Positions 24,176 through 34,042 of a stretch of DNA of 64,000 bases are shown one piece after another. The stretch is from NCBI GenBank assembly GCA_949358305.1, contig OX442318.1, positions 10,460,517 through 10,524,516 on the forward strand, written 5' to 3'. The notes under the pieces were generated by a model. It saw nothing but the letters and a program-made list of their open reading frames with translations. It searched no databases and was not told where the DNA came from. Position 1 is the first letter of the stretch. The number at the start of each line of letters is the position of its first letter. The translations under genes were made by a program, and so were the position numbers. This stretch comes from Strigamia acuminata (taxonomy: Eukaryota > Arthropoda > Chilopoda > Geophilomorpha > Linotaeniidae).

Positions 24176-24229
24176 GTCAATAAAACGCACTCGTAAAAAC
24201 ACTTAAATAACTTAATAAAACGAGGAAAT

Positions 24230-24451
24230 ATTTTACGTTTATTAATTTTCGGAATGTGTATCCGTGATTTAAATTTTTGTGTTTTATTATTATGGTCATT
24301 TTTGTGCGTCTTTGGAGGTTTTTTGTGACATTTAGTGTCGGGCTGGACGAGGAAAGCTGATACTTGTCAGCCATGATTACTCATTGTTGAGTGACGCGAG
24401 TAATTTGTCATCTGCTTCGAACCCTTGATCCTGTTTCTAAGACGCTTGGAC
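24230..24451 (-). other. candidate 3'-terminal exon of a - strand gene (C)
   Basis: On the minus strand a strong acceptor (TTTTGTCATCTGTTTGCAG) ends at 24452. With one leading base the exon reads SKRLRNRIKGSKQMTNYSRH then STMSNHG and a TGA at 24367-24369: 27 codons, basic and Ser/Thr-rich, like a receptor or channel tail. Minus-strand AATAAA motifs follow near 24285-24300. Its best phase equals that of candidate A, as expected for alternative last exons sharing an upstream exon. Product unrecognised. Confidence 0.35.
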
Positions 24452-24839
24452 CTGCAAACAGATGACAAAACAAATAAGTTTGAGGTTTTTTAAATATAGA
24501 TTTATTGGGTTTAGATTATGTTTCAATTAATATTTATTTTTCATCTTGGGTTGGTTGTGCGACAGTTTAATTTGTATTTCTTTGGGTTTTAATTAGGTAT
24601 AATATAGAAAGTTGAATTATAGGCATTAATTATGGCGGTTTTTTTTTAAATTGAATAGTTGTTGCCTTAGGTTTGAATAAAATATAAATAAACAACTGGA
24701 TTTACACCTGTATCTTTGTAAAAGGTAAATTTGTGATTTCAGTGTGAAATTATATATAATTATGACAAATGTTTAATAGGGTTTTATTTTTTTATTTGTG
24801 TGATTAGTTTTTGTGGAGGGAATAAAGGTTTTGTAAGAA

Positions 24840-25400
24840 ATTTTTGAATAGTTTTGGAAAAGTGAGAAATATTAGGAAATTTAGGATAAATTTTGGAAAA
24901 AGTGAGAAATTTTAGGAAATTTAGGATAAATTTTGGAAAAAGTGAGAAATTTTAGGAAATTTAGAATAAATTTTGGAAAAGTGAGAAATTTTGGAATAAA
25001 TTTTGGAAAAAGTGAGAAATGTTAGAATAAATATTGGAGAAAGTGAGAAATTTTAGAAATTTTAGAAATTTTAGAATAAATTTTGGAAAAAGTGAGAAAT
25101 TTTAGGAAATTTAGAATAAATTTTGGAAAAGTGAGAAATGTTAGAATAAATATTGGAGAAAGTGAGAAATTTTAGAATAAATTTTGGAAAAAGGGGAGGG
25201 GTGAGAAATTTGGAATAAATTTGGAATAAATTTTGGAAAAAGTGAGAAATTTTAGAATAAATTTTGAATAAATTTTGGAAAAAGTGAGAAATTTTAGAAT
25301 AAATTTTGAATAAATTTTGGAAAAAGTGAGAAATTTTAGAATAAATTTTAGAATTTTTTTTGACAAAACTGAGAAATTTTTATAAAAGTTTAAGCAAACA
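24840..25400. repeat. minisatellite, about 31-bp unit, about 16 copies
   Basis: Unit GTGAGAAATTTTAGAATAAA plus TTTTGGAAAAA, with copies that lack or double the AGAATAAATTT part. Confidence 0.9.
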
Positions 25401-25483
25401 TGAGAAATTTTCAAAACCACTTTAAATCATACAAATTCTGGCAAATTCAGTTAAAAAATCCCAAATAAATTATTCTTATTACT

Positions 25484-25513
25484 GGGGGGGGGGGGGGGGG
25501 GGTAGTGGGGGGT
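25484..25513 (+). repeat. poly(G) tract
   Basis: Nineteen G residues (25484-25502), then TAGT and six more G. It can form a G-quadruplex, and its length is the kind prone to sequencing error. Confidence 0.85.
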
Positions 25514-25695
25514 TCCTCTTTTACCTCCCCCCAAGAAACATCAACAGCTACAAAAGCAACAATTAAACGAGCCCAAATGAAATTGTTGTCACATTCGGCT
25601 TGTAAAACTCACTTAAAAACATCTTTGATACGATTAATCAATTCACTTATCTGATGTATTCTCAGCGAACTTTTGTCTAAGTCCAGTTTTATGGA

Positions 25696-25920
25696 TGTAG
25701 AATATGTCCCAAATAAATTGGTTTCATTATAAATAACTGACTCTGACTCTGTATATCAACATCCCTCTGTAGCTACGAACATGGAATGAATCGTTCTGTT
25801 TCTCTTTATTGCTAGGTTACACACGGATTTGCCTCGTACAAAATCATTCTTAGTTGTTCACATTGTTTCCGACATTTTCCATTATTGGTATTAAATATAT
25901 GAAGTCAGGGTTACACAACA
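25696..25920 (-). repeat. 3' LTR of the gypsy element
   Basis: 225 bp, TG...CA. The minus strand carries AATAAA (complement of 25805-25810), the likely transcript 3' end signal. By eye it is identical to the other LTR. Confidence 0.95.
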
Positions 25921-25932
25921 CCTCCCCACTTC
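25921..25932 (-). other. polypurine tract
   Basis: On the minus strand GAAGTGGGGAGG lies directly before the 3' LTR; it is the primer for plus-strand DNA synthesis. Confidence 0.85.
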
Positions 25933-26029
25933 ATATTTACAGTAAATGCTATAGTAACGTTCAATACATTTTAAATTTTGCAATATTGTCTAATTTTAAT
26001 TAAAACTAATCTTTTGAAGTTTCGTCTTT

Positions 26030-29000
26030 TTAACTTTTCCTTCTCAAGGTAACATTCTTGCTTGGTAAGTCTTGCATTACAGGATCCGCTGTCGATGAAG
26101 TTCCTGCCTGCATCAAATCATCGATCGGCTCTGCCTCGTCCAGTATTGGCTCTAACCGCATCATATCGGCCACCCTAGTTCCTTGCTTGGACTGTCTTGG
26201 CTGGGAAAGCGGCCGATGATAAGCTGGAATTAAATCTTGGACGTCGTCTACTTCTTCCTCCCCAGACGACTCTTCACGATAAAATGGGTTTAAATTTCTT
26301 GTGACACGAACAACCGATCTGAGCGGAGTCAACGGGTGCTGATCAATCGGCACTCTGACCACTCGCCCTCCCAAAGCTTCTGTGATTTCAGGCGGGGTCA
26401 TGCCAACTGCTGACAATCGCAGCGTCGAATCTCTTGCGGGCTGGGCTGGGAGACCCGCAATATCCACAACCAACTCAGGTAACGGTGCCCCCTCCATTGG
26501 TGGCACGGCTGCAATTTCAAGTGGTTGAGGATCCGCAACCGGCGGAATTATTGGCCTAACCGCAAGTGGAGGTGCTGGCTTCGCCAATCTTCTGTAAATA
26601 GTAGGTAAAATTAGCGGGGTTTGGGTTTCCGGCGTTACCATTGGGAATGTTGTGGCATTTCGTGGCATTTCTGCCCCAATCGTATCAGTCACTTCTCGTC
26701 TTCGCAAATGATTAATGTGTCTGACCATCTCTTTAGCAGACTCTAGATCCTTGACCACGTACACCACATCACCTCTACGCTCGATGACGACTCCGGCCTT
26801 CCACGGCGGTTTCATCGCCGGAAAGGTTTTCCACCAAACCGCCTGCCCCAATTCAAAAACTCTCTCAAGACTTGCACCTCTGGGCTCCCATTCGACCGTC
26901 CTTGGCTTGACCAGATCAATATGGGTAAAAAGTTGCCGCCCCATAAAGGCCATTGCCGGAGACTTATCACCTTTGCCTCTAAAATTCGTATGTTGAAACA
27001 AGGACAGCCGCAGTAACCTCAGCTCGATATTCCCAGTTTGAAATTTGACCAGCTTTTCTTTGACCCAACGCACGGCCCTTTCTGCTAAACCATTGCTGGC
27101 CGGATGGTATGGGGGTGAAAAGATGTGAATAATCCCATTCTTCATCAAAAACTGCTCAAATTCCGATGACGCAAACTGGGGTCCATTATCACTGACAACC
27201 ACATGTGGAATCCCAAAAGTACTAAATATGCGGCGAAGTATCCAAATCGTTGATGAGGAAGTGGCGGTCTTGGTCGCATGGGCCTCGATCCAGCCCGAAT
27301 AAGCATCTGCCAGGATCAGGACCATGTGTGCCAAAATTGGGCCGGCATAGTCAATGTGGACACGGAGCCAAGGCGCTTCCGCTTTTGGCCATGAAACTGG
27401 AGTAAGTCGCGGGGGTGTCGTCCTGTTCTGTGCGCATAATTCGCACCGCTGAGCAAAAGTATCAATGTCCGCCGACATTCCCACCCACCATACGACGCTC
27501 CGTGCCCTCTTTTTCATCGCCACAATGCCGGGGTGGCCTTCGTGCAGCAACTTCAGCATCTGGGGACGCAATTCTTTCGGTATTACAACTCTCTGCCCCC
27601 ACAGAAGGACACCCAGGACCAGACTAAATTCGTCATAATTCTCCAAAAAGAATTTTAAAGCTGGGGCCTCTTGCAAACGTGATTTATCACCCGTTCTCAT
27701 TGCTGCCGTCACCACCTTCAGGTCATTATCGGATTCCGTTGCTTGCGCCACATCCTTTGCCAGTAAAAGATCTTCTCTTTGGAGGTCCACCAAAAATAAC
27801 GGATATTCCTCCCTCTCTCTGGCTGGCGGATCAACTGGAAACCTGCTCAAAACATCAGCATTTTGATTATCTTCACCTTTCCTGTAGCATAAGGTGTAAT
27901 CATATGCTGCTAGTGTTAAAGCCCAGCGCATCATTCGCGGGCTAATCACCACCGGTATTGGCTTGTCTGGTCCCAATATACCCAACAAGGGTTTGTGGTC
28001 GGTGAACACAGTAAAACGTCTGCCCATCAAGTAGGAATGAAACTTCTTCACCGCAAAAATTATGGAAAGGGCCTCACGATCAATTTGAGCGTAGTTTACC
28101 TCCGCCCTATTGAGGGACCTGGACGCATATGCTACCGGCAGTTCACGCAACTGGTCATCCAAATGGGCCAAAACTGCCCCCACCCCGTAAGGTGAGGCGT
28201 CAGTTGCCACCACGACCGGTCTGTCCAAATCATAAAAGGTAAGGATTGGTGCATTTGTCAATGCACTCTTCACTCCATCAAAAGACTTCTGCCGTCTCTC
28301 ATTCCACAACCAGACCACATCTGCACATAACAACTCGTAAAGTGGGGCTGCCCGAGTTGCCAAATTACTAACAAAACTTGCATAAAATGCAACAATTCCC
28401 AGGAAGGTCCGCAAGCCCTTAACATCATGAGGTGCCTTCATCTTCACAATCGCCTCGATCCTTGAAGAAATTGGTTCCACCCCTTCCTCAGATATGCGGA
28501 AACCCAAAAAGTTCAACACCTTTTTGCAAAATAAGCATTTTTCTCTGGCCAACCTTAAACCTTTCTTCATCAACTTGGTAAAAATTAACTCCAATATCAC
28601 TAAGTGCTCCTCCATCGACCACGTCGCAATTAAAATGTCGTCGAGGTAAATAAATATCCGAGGAACTCCCGCAAGGACCAACTCCATGATTCTTTGGAAA
28701 ATCCCGGCTGAAGGCATGGTGCCAAATGGCAGTCTTGTGACGGCCATCAGCCCCCTAATCGTATTTACTGCTGCTATCATTGCCGATTTCTCTGATAAAG
28801 GTACTTGTAAGTATGCTTGCTTCAAATCCAACGTTGAGAAAATTCTCGCTCTCCCAATCGAAGCCAGCAAGTCCGAGATTTTCGGCAGCGGGTAGGGGTC
28901 CGGCTGGAGGCTGGAGTTCACCGTCGAGCGGTAATCCCCGCACAACCTCACGCCGCCGTCCTTCTTCCGAACTGTCACTAAAGGGGTTGCCCAAGCTGAA

Positions 29001-30703
29001 AAGGCCACCGGCTTAAAAACCCCTTGCTGCACCAATCTGTCTATTTCTAACGACACCGCTTCCCTCAACGGGAAAGGGACAGGCCTTGGCCTGTAAAACT
29101 TGGGGGTAGCATCCGGCCTTAGTACCAACTCGATCGGCTCTCCGGAATACGTTCCCAGTTCCTCATCAAACACCTTCATGCATCGTTTCAAAACTTCATC
29201 CAATTTACGTACCACTTCATCACTATTATCTTTATTCTCTTCAATTTGCTTTATCGTTTTAAGTTGTTTTTCATTAATGTCACTACTGCTCTCCATTGCA
29301 GACCGCTGGCCCGCCGCTTTCAACATCAGCGCCAAACCAAACAAATGAACCAAATCGCGCCCAAGCAGGCTCGGACCACGGCGGCCCACAATAGTGAAGT
29401 CCGCCACCCGTCTCACTCCCGCTATGTCTACTTGTAACTGGATCGTGCCAAAAACTTCTATTGGCTGATGTTGATACGCAAAAAGGCGCGTCCCGATTTG
29501 TCTGATCTGCTGCATTGTGGCCAGCCCTTGTACTAACAACGTATTAAAATCTGCGATATTAATGACTGATTTCTCACTCCCTGTGTCCAGTTGCATGTCA
29601 AACAGTCCATTATTCAGCTTCACCTGAACCATCAGAGGCGGCTGCTTTAAACTGCTGGCTTGCAGCTGAAACAACGCAAAGTCCTCCTCTTCTTCGTGTA
29701 ACTCGTTCACCGGGACTCGCAACTGCTTCCAATCATCATCGGCGGCTGCGCCCGCAGTGAAACCGACCTTCTCTTCAGAGGGGAACGACGGCTGACAATC
29801 CACTTCTCTGGCTACGGCATTCTTCTTCGACCATACAGACGAAGTTCGCGTTCCTCCCAGACCATCCGTAACAGGGGGACCACTTTGCACGTACTCAAAA
29901 GGGCAGTCCCGCACGTAATGGGGCCCACCGCAACGAAAACATCTCACTGGAGTACCATCTCTCTTCATAGGTGGCAGCCCGCGGCCACCGCCCGCCGCCG
30001 GTCCGCCTCTCGATAGCTGCGCTGCTCCACCTCGCTGCGCACGCCCCTGCGTGCCGCGAAAAAAACCTGGCGATCCACGTCCTCTCTGAGGCGCTCTTCG
30101 GAGTCCCGACGCCAACTGTAGCACCGCTGACGATGACGCTCTCGCTACCTCCAGTACTGGCAGCGGTTCCTCCGTCCCCGTCGCGGCCATATGCGCCATC
30201 TCATGCGCGACTGCGAGTTTTGTCATTTCGCTAACTGTAATGGGCATTTTTAACAAAATCTCCCGTACTAAAGTCGTGTTCCTGGTTCCCCTGATGACTT
30301 GGTCTATAATTGCGCTGTCTACCTCCGTCTTGGTCGCGAAGTTACATCTCTGTGCCATGACTCTGAGTTCTGCGATGAATTTCTCCACCGATTCACCTTC
30401 GAGCCGCCTCTTCGCCCCCAACTTCTGCCGAGCCATATACGGCGTGTCAACTGAACTATAGTAAGTGTCCATCGCCTCGAGAATCTCTTCTACCTTCATT
30501 GTCGCCAACAACTTTGGCGCGACCAGACGTTTCATCCTATCGTACGTGATCGTCCCCACTGTCGTCAGTAACAGGGGGACCTGCTTATCGTCGGCCACGT
30601 CGTTCAGCGCCACAAACATGGTAAAAGTTTCCCGCCACGAGATCCATTCCTGCAGCGACGATCCCGCAAACGGCAGCAAGCTGCCTAGCATAAGCTGCGC
30701 CAT
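26030..30703 (-). CDS. Gag-Pol polyprotein of the gypsy element, 1557 aa
   Basis: A single uninterrupted polyprotein for the retrotransposon life cycle. Residues 1-180 are a gag capsid-type region. A Gly/Arg-rich stretch (200-250) precedes a CCHC zinc knuckle (Cys255, Cys258, His262, Cys267). The aspartic protease has LDTGSEKSV (DTG at 373-375). Reverse transcriptase spans about 530-740 with FSTLDLKQAYLQVPL and the YLDD active site at 686-689. RNase H has ATDAS (Asp834), Glu877, Asp902 and Asp950. Integrase has an HHCC zinc site (His1054, His1057, Cys1087, Cys1090) and a DD35E triad (Asp1118, Asp1172, Glu1208). The acidic Pro-rich C-terminus has no clear chromodomain. All catalytic residues are present. 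Gag and Pol are fused in one frame, so no frameshift is needed. Open frames on + across this span are shadows. Confidence 0.98.
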   Translation of the reverse strand: MAQLMLGSLLPFAGSSLQEWISWRETFTMFVALNDVADDKQVPLLLTTVGTITYDRMKRLVAPKLLATMKVEEILEAMDTYYSSVDTPYMARQKLGAKRRLEGESVEKFIAELRVMAQRCNFATKTEVDSAIIDQVIRGTRNTTLVREILLKMPITVSEMTKLAVAHEMAHMAATGTEEPLPVLEVARASSSAVLQLASGLRRAPQRGRGSPGFFRGTQGRAQRGGAAQLSRGGPAAGGGRGLPPMKRDGTPVRCFRCGGPHYVRDCPFEYVQSGPPVTDGLGGTRTSSVWSKKNAVAREVDCQPSFPSEEKVGFTAGAAADDDWKQLRVPVNELHEEEEDFALFQLQASSLKQPPLMVQVKLNNGLFDMQLDTGSEKSVINIADFNTLLVQGLATMQQIRQIGTRLFAYQHQPIEVFGTIQLQVDIAGVRRVADFTIVGRRGPSLLGRDLVHLFGLALMLKAAGQRSAMESSSDINEKQLKTIKQIEENKDNSDEVVRKLDEVLKRCMKVFDEELGTYSGEPIELVLRPDATPKFYRPRPVPFPLREAVSLEIDRLVQQGVFKPVAFSAWATPLVTVRKKDGGVRLCGDYRSTVNSSLQPDPYPLPKISDLLASIGRARIFSTLDLKQAYLQVPLSEKSAMIAAVNTIRGLMAVTRLPFGTMPSAGIFQRIMELVLAGVPRIFIYLDDILIATWSMEEHLVILELIFTKLMKKGLRLAREKCLFCKKVLNFLGFRISEEGVEPISSRIEAIVKMKAPHDVKGLRTFLGIVAFYASFVSNLATRAAPLYELLCADVVWLWNERRQKSFDGVKSALTNAPILTFYDLDRPVVVATDASPYGVGAVLAHLDDQLRELPVAYASRSLNRAEVNYAQIDREALSIIFAVKKFHSYLMGRRFTVFTDHKPLLGILGPDKPIPVVISPRMMRWALTLAAYDYTLCYRKGEDNQNADVLSRFPVDPPAREREEYPLFLVDLQREDLLLAKDVAQATESDNDLKVVTAAMRTGDKSRLQEAPALKFFLENYDEFSLVLGVLLWGQRVVIPKELRPQMLKLLHEGHPGIVAMKKRARSVVWWVGMSADIDTFAQRCELCAQNRTTPPRLTPVSWPKAEAPWLRVHIDYAGPILAHMVLILADAYSGWIEAHATKTATSSSTIWILRRIFSTFGIPHVVVSDNGPQFASSEFEQFLMKNGIIHIFSPPYHPASNGLAERAVRWVKEKLVKFQTGNIELRLLRLSLFQHTNFRGKGDKSPAMAFMGRQLFTHIDLVKPRTVEWEPRGASLERVFELGQAVWWKTFPAMKPPWKAGVVIERRGDVVYVVKDLESAKEMVRHINHLRRREVTDTIGAEMPRNATTFPMVTPETQTPLILPTIYRRLAKPAPPLAVRPIIPPVADPQPLEIAAVPPMEGAPLPELVVDIAGLPAQPARDSTLRLSAVGMTPPEITEALGGRVVRVPIDQHPLTPLRSVVRVTRNLNPFYREESSGEEEVDDVQDLIPAYHRPLSQPRQSKQGTRVADMMRLEPILDEAEPIDDLMQAGTSSTADPVMQDLPSKNVTLRRKS

Positions 30704-30860
30704 CGTCTTCCTTCCTCTACAGTCAACCTAAGAATCGCTTGGCTTACTGTCCAAACTTCCTGGAACACCCGTGTTCCAGGACTATTCGATCCGGAACGAC
30801 GTCTGGCTACTCTCAAAAAAACCTGACTTCTTCAAAAACCGTATTCTTCACAGGAATCTT

Positions 30861-30879
30861 CCAAGCATCGTGGATACCA
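30861..30879 (-). other. primer-binding site
   Basis: The minus strand reads TGGTATCCACGATGCTTGG one base after the 5' LTR; TGG complements a tRNA CCA end. I could not assign the tRNA. Confidence 0.7.
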
Positions 30880-30880
30880 T

Positions 30881-31105
30881 TGTAGAATATGTCCCAAATA
30901 AATTGGTTTCATTATAAATAACTGACTCTGACTCTGTATATCAACATCCCTCTGTAGCTACGAACATGGAATGAATCGTTCTGTTTCTCTTTATTGCTAG
31001 GTTACACACGGATTTGCCTCGTACAAAATCATTCTTAGTTGTTCACATTGTTTCCGACATTTTCCATTATTGGTATTAAATATATGAAGTCAGGGTTACA
31101 CAACA
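30881..31105 (-). repeat. 5' LTR of the gypsy element
   Basis: 225 bp copy of the 25696 LTR. It holds the promoter of the element and its own AATAAA on the minus strand (complement of 30990-30995). Confidence 0.95.
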
Positions 31106-31110
31106 ATGGA

Positions 31111-32096
31111 CAGGTCTTGTCAGATAACACTCGATTAACTCTCCAACCTCTAGCTGCTTTGTGCTTGAGTTAATTAAACTACTCTTCTTCTCACTACAAG
31201 ATAGGTCAGAAGAATCTCCTGCAACAAAGAGGGTGGAGTAAGACACTTCTTTTCTTCTTGGTTTTGTTTAAAAAAAAATCCAGGAGGGGGAGAAAAAATT
31301 AAGGTCTGCATTGCTGGCATTCTTTACTCTTTGTTTGCTTCCTCTTGCAATCTAAAATGGTTGTAAGCATTAATTAAAGTGTCTCGTGTGCTCTATATAG
31401 TAAAAGTTTGTGTGGGGAATGTTAAATAAGAGTACAGGGACCTTGAAGGAAGATCATTTATTTGGGGTGTGGTATAGACAGGGTTTAATTAAAAAGTTTT
31501 GTCCTGGGTGTGAAATTACAGGCCAATACGGGCCTTGCAAGTTGCAACAAAGTGTCAATGTTCATGTATAAATTGAATAAACAGCTTGGGAGTTTTGTGG
31601 GGAATTTTGTGCTGGATCAATAGTTCAATAAATTGATCAATATGTGACAGAAAAAGACACAGGTGATTCACAAGTGGGGGATCGAAGTGGAGCGAGCTCC
31701 TGCCAACTTCTAGGAAAAATAACATGGTTTGCAGTTTGTTAATTTGTTGGAATTTATAGCTTTTAATATGGTTGATGAAAACTGCAAGGTTGTGTCTAGG
31801 TGCATTGTGGAAGCTCTTGAGTGTTGGTGTGGGCCAGAGTGAGTTTTGTTCGGGTTGTTGTGGTACCGCTAGGCTTTTGCTAACATGTTTTTCTCTAATG
31901 GCAGGTCATAGCTAATCAAGAATACTTGCAAGAAAAATCAACAAATGACCAAGTTTTGGGATTTTCAACAGAAATCTTGTTTGTATTCTTTAAACTAGTT
32001 TAAATGTATATTTTAAACGGTCTTTTGGAGGGTTGTTTAAACGTTATGTGTTCAATCTGGTCAACTAAAAGTACAGTAAGAGGCTTTAAGCCACTG
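31111..32096. other. non-coding stretch
   Basis: Mixed composition, CpG-poor. A splice-acceptor-like GGCAG at about 31903 precedes a short open frame but lacks a donor and does not fit the phase of the exon at 10327. No gene called. Confidence 0.4.
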
Positions 32097-32308
32097 TACA
32101 GTTGTGGACAAATAAAACTTCCCTTCATTTTAGCTGTTTTAAGTTTTATCTATTTATCTATTTGCCCGGTCTATCTTTTAATACTGTTGTTAGGGCAAGA
32201 CGAGAGACCGGGTCAAGATTGATGTCATTGAATCTCTATGGATTTTTATGCCACCTGGTAGATAAAATTAAAACAGCTAAACTGAAGTTTTTGTTGTCCA
32301 CGACTGTA
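32097..32308. mobile_element. Tc1/mariner-type MITE, 208 bp, TA target site
   Basis: Ends CAGTTGTGGACAA and (inverse) CAGTCGTGGACAACAAAAAC are flanked by TA (32097-32098, 32307-32308). The inverted repeats extend about 55 bp with mismatches, past TTTAGCTGTTTTAA. A second stem (CCCGGTCT with AGACCGGG) lies in the middle. The end sequence is typical of Tc1-like elements. No transposase. Confidence 0.85.
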
Positions 32309-33365
32309 CATGGGATGTGTTATGCGTAAGTCACCGCATTAACATTTGACAGAGCCCTGCGTAAAATAAGATGTGTTTTAACATGTAAATTAACGGAAAG
32401 TTGTCCTATACAACAATTAAATGCGTTCATTCTAAAGTACATTTTCTTCCTTGTGGAAAAGGACGAAAAGAAAAGATTTTACTTATGCTTTGGGAGTTGA
32501 CGTTTAACCGCAAGAGATGATAGGTTTGTCATTGGTTGATAGGTGTTGATGGAAGTTGGGTCATATTTGGAGATAAGAGTTTATTAGGCCTAATAATTGG
32601 ATGTTGGGTTTGTGTTGGTTGCTGACCCTGGTCAGTTGTATATGTGATAAAAGGTGGGTGAGTTTTATCGCGATCCATTCGGCTAAGTGAAGTTGATTAA
32701 CACTAAACGAGTGCAAATGGGAAGAAATTGATGGAACTGCTTAATGCAATTGGATTTTATATAGAAATATATACTGTTTTTTGTGTGTTTGTTTGTTTGT
32801 TTGTTTTTCCTTTGGAGATGCGATAAAAATGAAATGTTTGCAATAAAAACAAAGTGACTTAATGTGGTGAGATTAGGAGAAATAATTTTTTTCTTGGGCT
32901 GGTAAAGAATGCAGTGGGTTGAAATTACATGTCATAGAGAATAGTGAGGCAAGGCGCAGTGATTGAATGTGGCACTGCGTCCAATCCGTGCTAGTGATTG
33001 CAGGCGAGAGAAAACTTAATGGGCTAAGTCATTGCGTTTGAAGGGGCAAAACTCTTTTGAGACGAGGAATTAGTTGAGTGTATAGAGGTTCTTTTCATCT
33101 GCTGCTTATTTCTTTTGTTTTAGCACGTAGGAGACACACCCATTCCTTTTTATTACACATCCACCCACAACACTTGCTCCTATGCTCTCTGCAAAATGGA
33201 ACTGAAACCAGTTATTAGCTACAATATGTGAGGTTAGCATAGAAAAAGCTTCAAGAAATTGTTATTGTTCTTTTTCTTTCTTCTTCTTCAGACCTAAGAT
33301 AAGCACCGATATGTTGTTCTTCCAAAATTTTTCTATGCGTTCTTTGCGGCTTTCTTGGAGGACAA
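32309..33365. other. non-coding stretch
   Basis: Includes a (GTTT)n microsatellite at about 32782-32805. A minus-strand acceptor-like site at 33189 opens frames of 26-31 codons, but support is weak. No gene recognised. Confidence 0.4.
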
Positions 33366-33370
33366 GAATT

Positions 33371-33486
33371 GGTCAAACCCGAAGACACGAATGGGGAACG
33401 ATTAATCCAAGTACTGACCAGACCCAATGCTGCTTAACTTCGGGGTTCTAGTGGGATCGGGTGATCAGTGTTCTATCGACGTCTCC
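33371..33486 (-). rRNA. 5S rRNA-like sequence, probably pseudogene or 5S-derived SINE
   Basis: On the minus strand: CCCGATCCCACTAGAACCCC, then CGAAGTTAAGCAGCATTGGG, then TCTGGTCAGTACTTGGAT. These match the order and spacing of 5S rRNA, including the internal promoter region, and about 116 nt fits the full gene. The 5' part is diverged and the usual GGGTGACC after TTGGAT is replaced by TTAATCG, so loop E and helix IV are damaged. The flank shows no clear SINE tail. Confidence 0.6.
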
Positions 33487-33679
33487 AGAATGAATATACA
33501 GTAACTTTACTCGGGCGGCTTTTGTGCTGAAAAGTGAATTCCAATATTCATTCAATGGAAGATGCTTGTAGAACTAGTAGGGGCATTCAATCCTCTAACG
33601 ACGAATTGAGTTATTCGTTTGAAATGACTTTTCTAAACAGGATATGACGTTTTTTGCATCGTATCTTTGAGAAGTCAAC

Positions 33680-34042
33680 TAATGCGTGATTCACACTTAA
33701 ACTACTATTCTAGAACTTATGATTTTCTAAAAGACTAATTTCTACAAATCTGAAATCAGTTGTTCACACTTAAGGATAGTTTTGTACAAGTGTCATGATG
33801 TTTTAATCTGCTGTTGGCAGCCATTTTTTGTGAACGTCAGCCCAAAACTAGTCGCATGACACAATGGGGACGTGTTTTGCAGTTGTGACGTCAAGTTTAA
33901 GAAAACTTTTCTTCAACTTGAGTTGTAGAAAAGTCTGCCATCTTGTTTTGAGTTCTAGAAAACCTGTGGTAGTGTGAACACAGGTTTTCTACAAAATTGG
34001 CGGGTTTTCTACAAAAGTGGTTTAGGTGTGAACAGGGCATAA
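33680..34042. mobile_element. PIF/Harbinger-like MITE, 357 bp, TAA target site
   Basis: TAA flanks both ends (33680-33682, 34040-34042). The ends read TGCGTGATTCACACTTAAAC and (inverse) TGCCCTGTTCACACCTAAAC. Imperfect inverted repeats run about 36 bp. There are several internal copies of TTTTCTACAAAA-like sequence and no ORF. The 3-bp TWA site and the TGTTCACAC ends suit Harbinger-type elements. Confidence 0.7.

Larger units (their letters stand above)
25691..31110 (-). mobile_element. intact Ty3/gypsy LTR retrotransposon, 5410 bp plus 5-bp target duplication
   Basis: Two 225-bp LTRs (25696-25920 and 30881-31105) start TG and end CA and look identical by eye. ATGGA flanks both sides (25691-25695, 31106-31110), a 5-bp target duplication. 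On the coding (minus) strand the 5' LTR is the right copy. The primer-binding site starts TGGTATCCACGATGC one base inside it, and a polypurine tract GAAGTGGGGAGG abuts the 3' LTR. One ORF fills the interior with no frameshift and no env. The element inserted recently and may still be able to move. The gag and integrase style resembles elements related to Caenorhabditis K02A2.6; that lineage call is inference. Confidence 0.97.

Noticed and set aside
26715-30731. Many + strand frames of 60-93 codons across the retrotransposon
   Set aside because: Shadows of the real minus-strand gag-pol.
25696-31105. Endogenous retrovirus with env
   Set aside because: Only gag-pol is present; no envelope frame between the pol stop and the 3' LTR (110 bp).
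31904-32005. GGCAG acceptor followed by a 33-codon + frame
   Set aside because: No donor, ends in low-complexity sequence, and closed in the phase left by the exon at 10327.
33090-33188. Minus-strand acceptor-like site with frames of 26-31 codons
   Set aside because: No branch-site support comparable to the three better candidates, and the frames run into AT-rich DNA.
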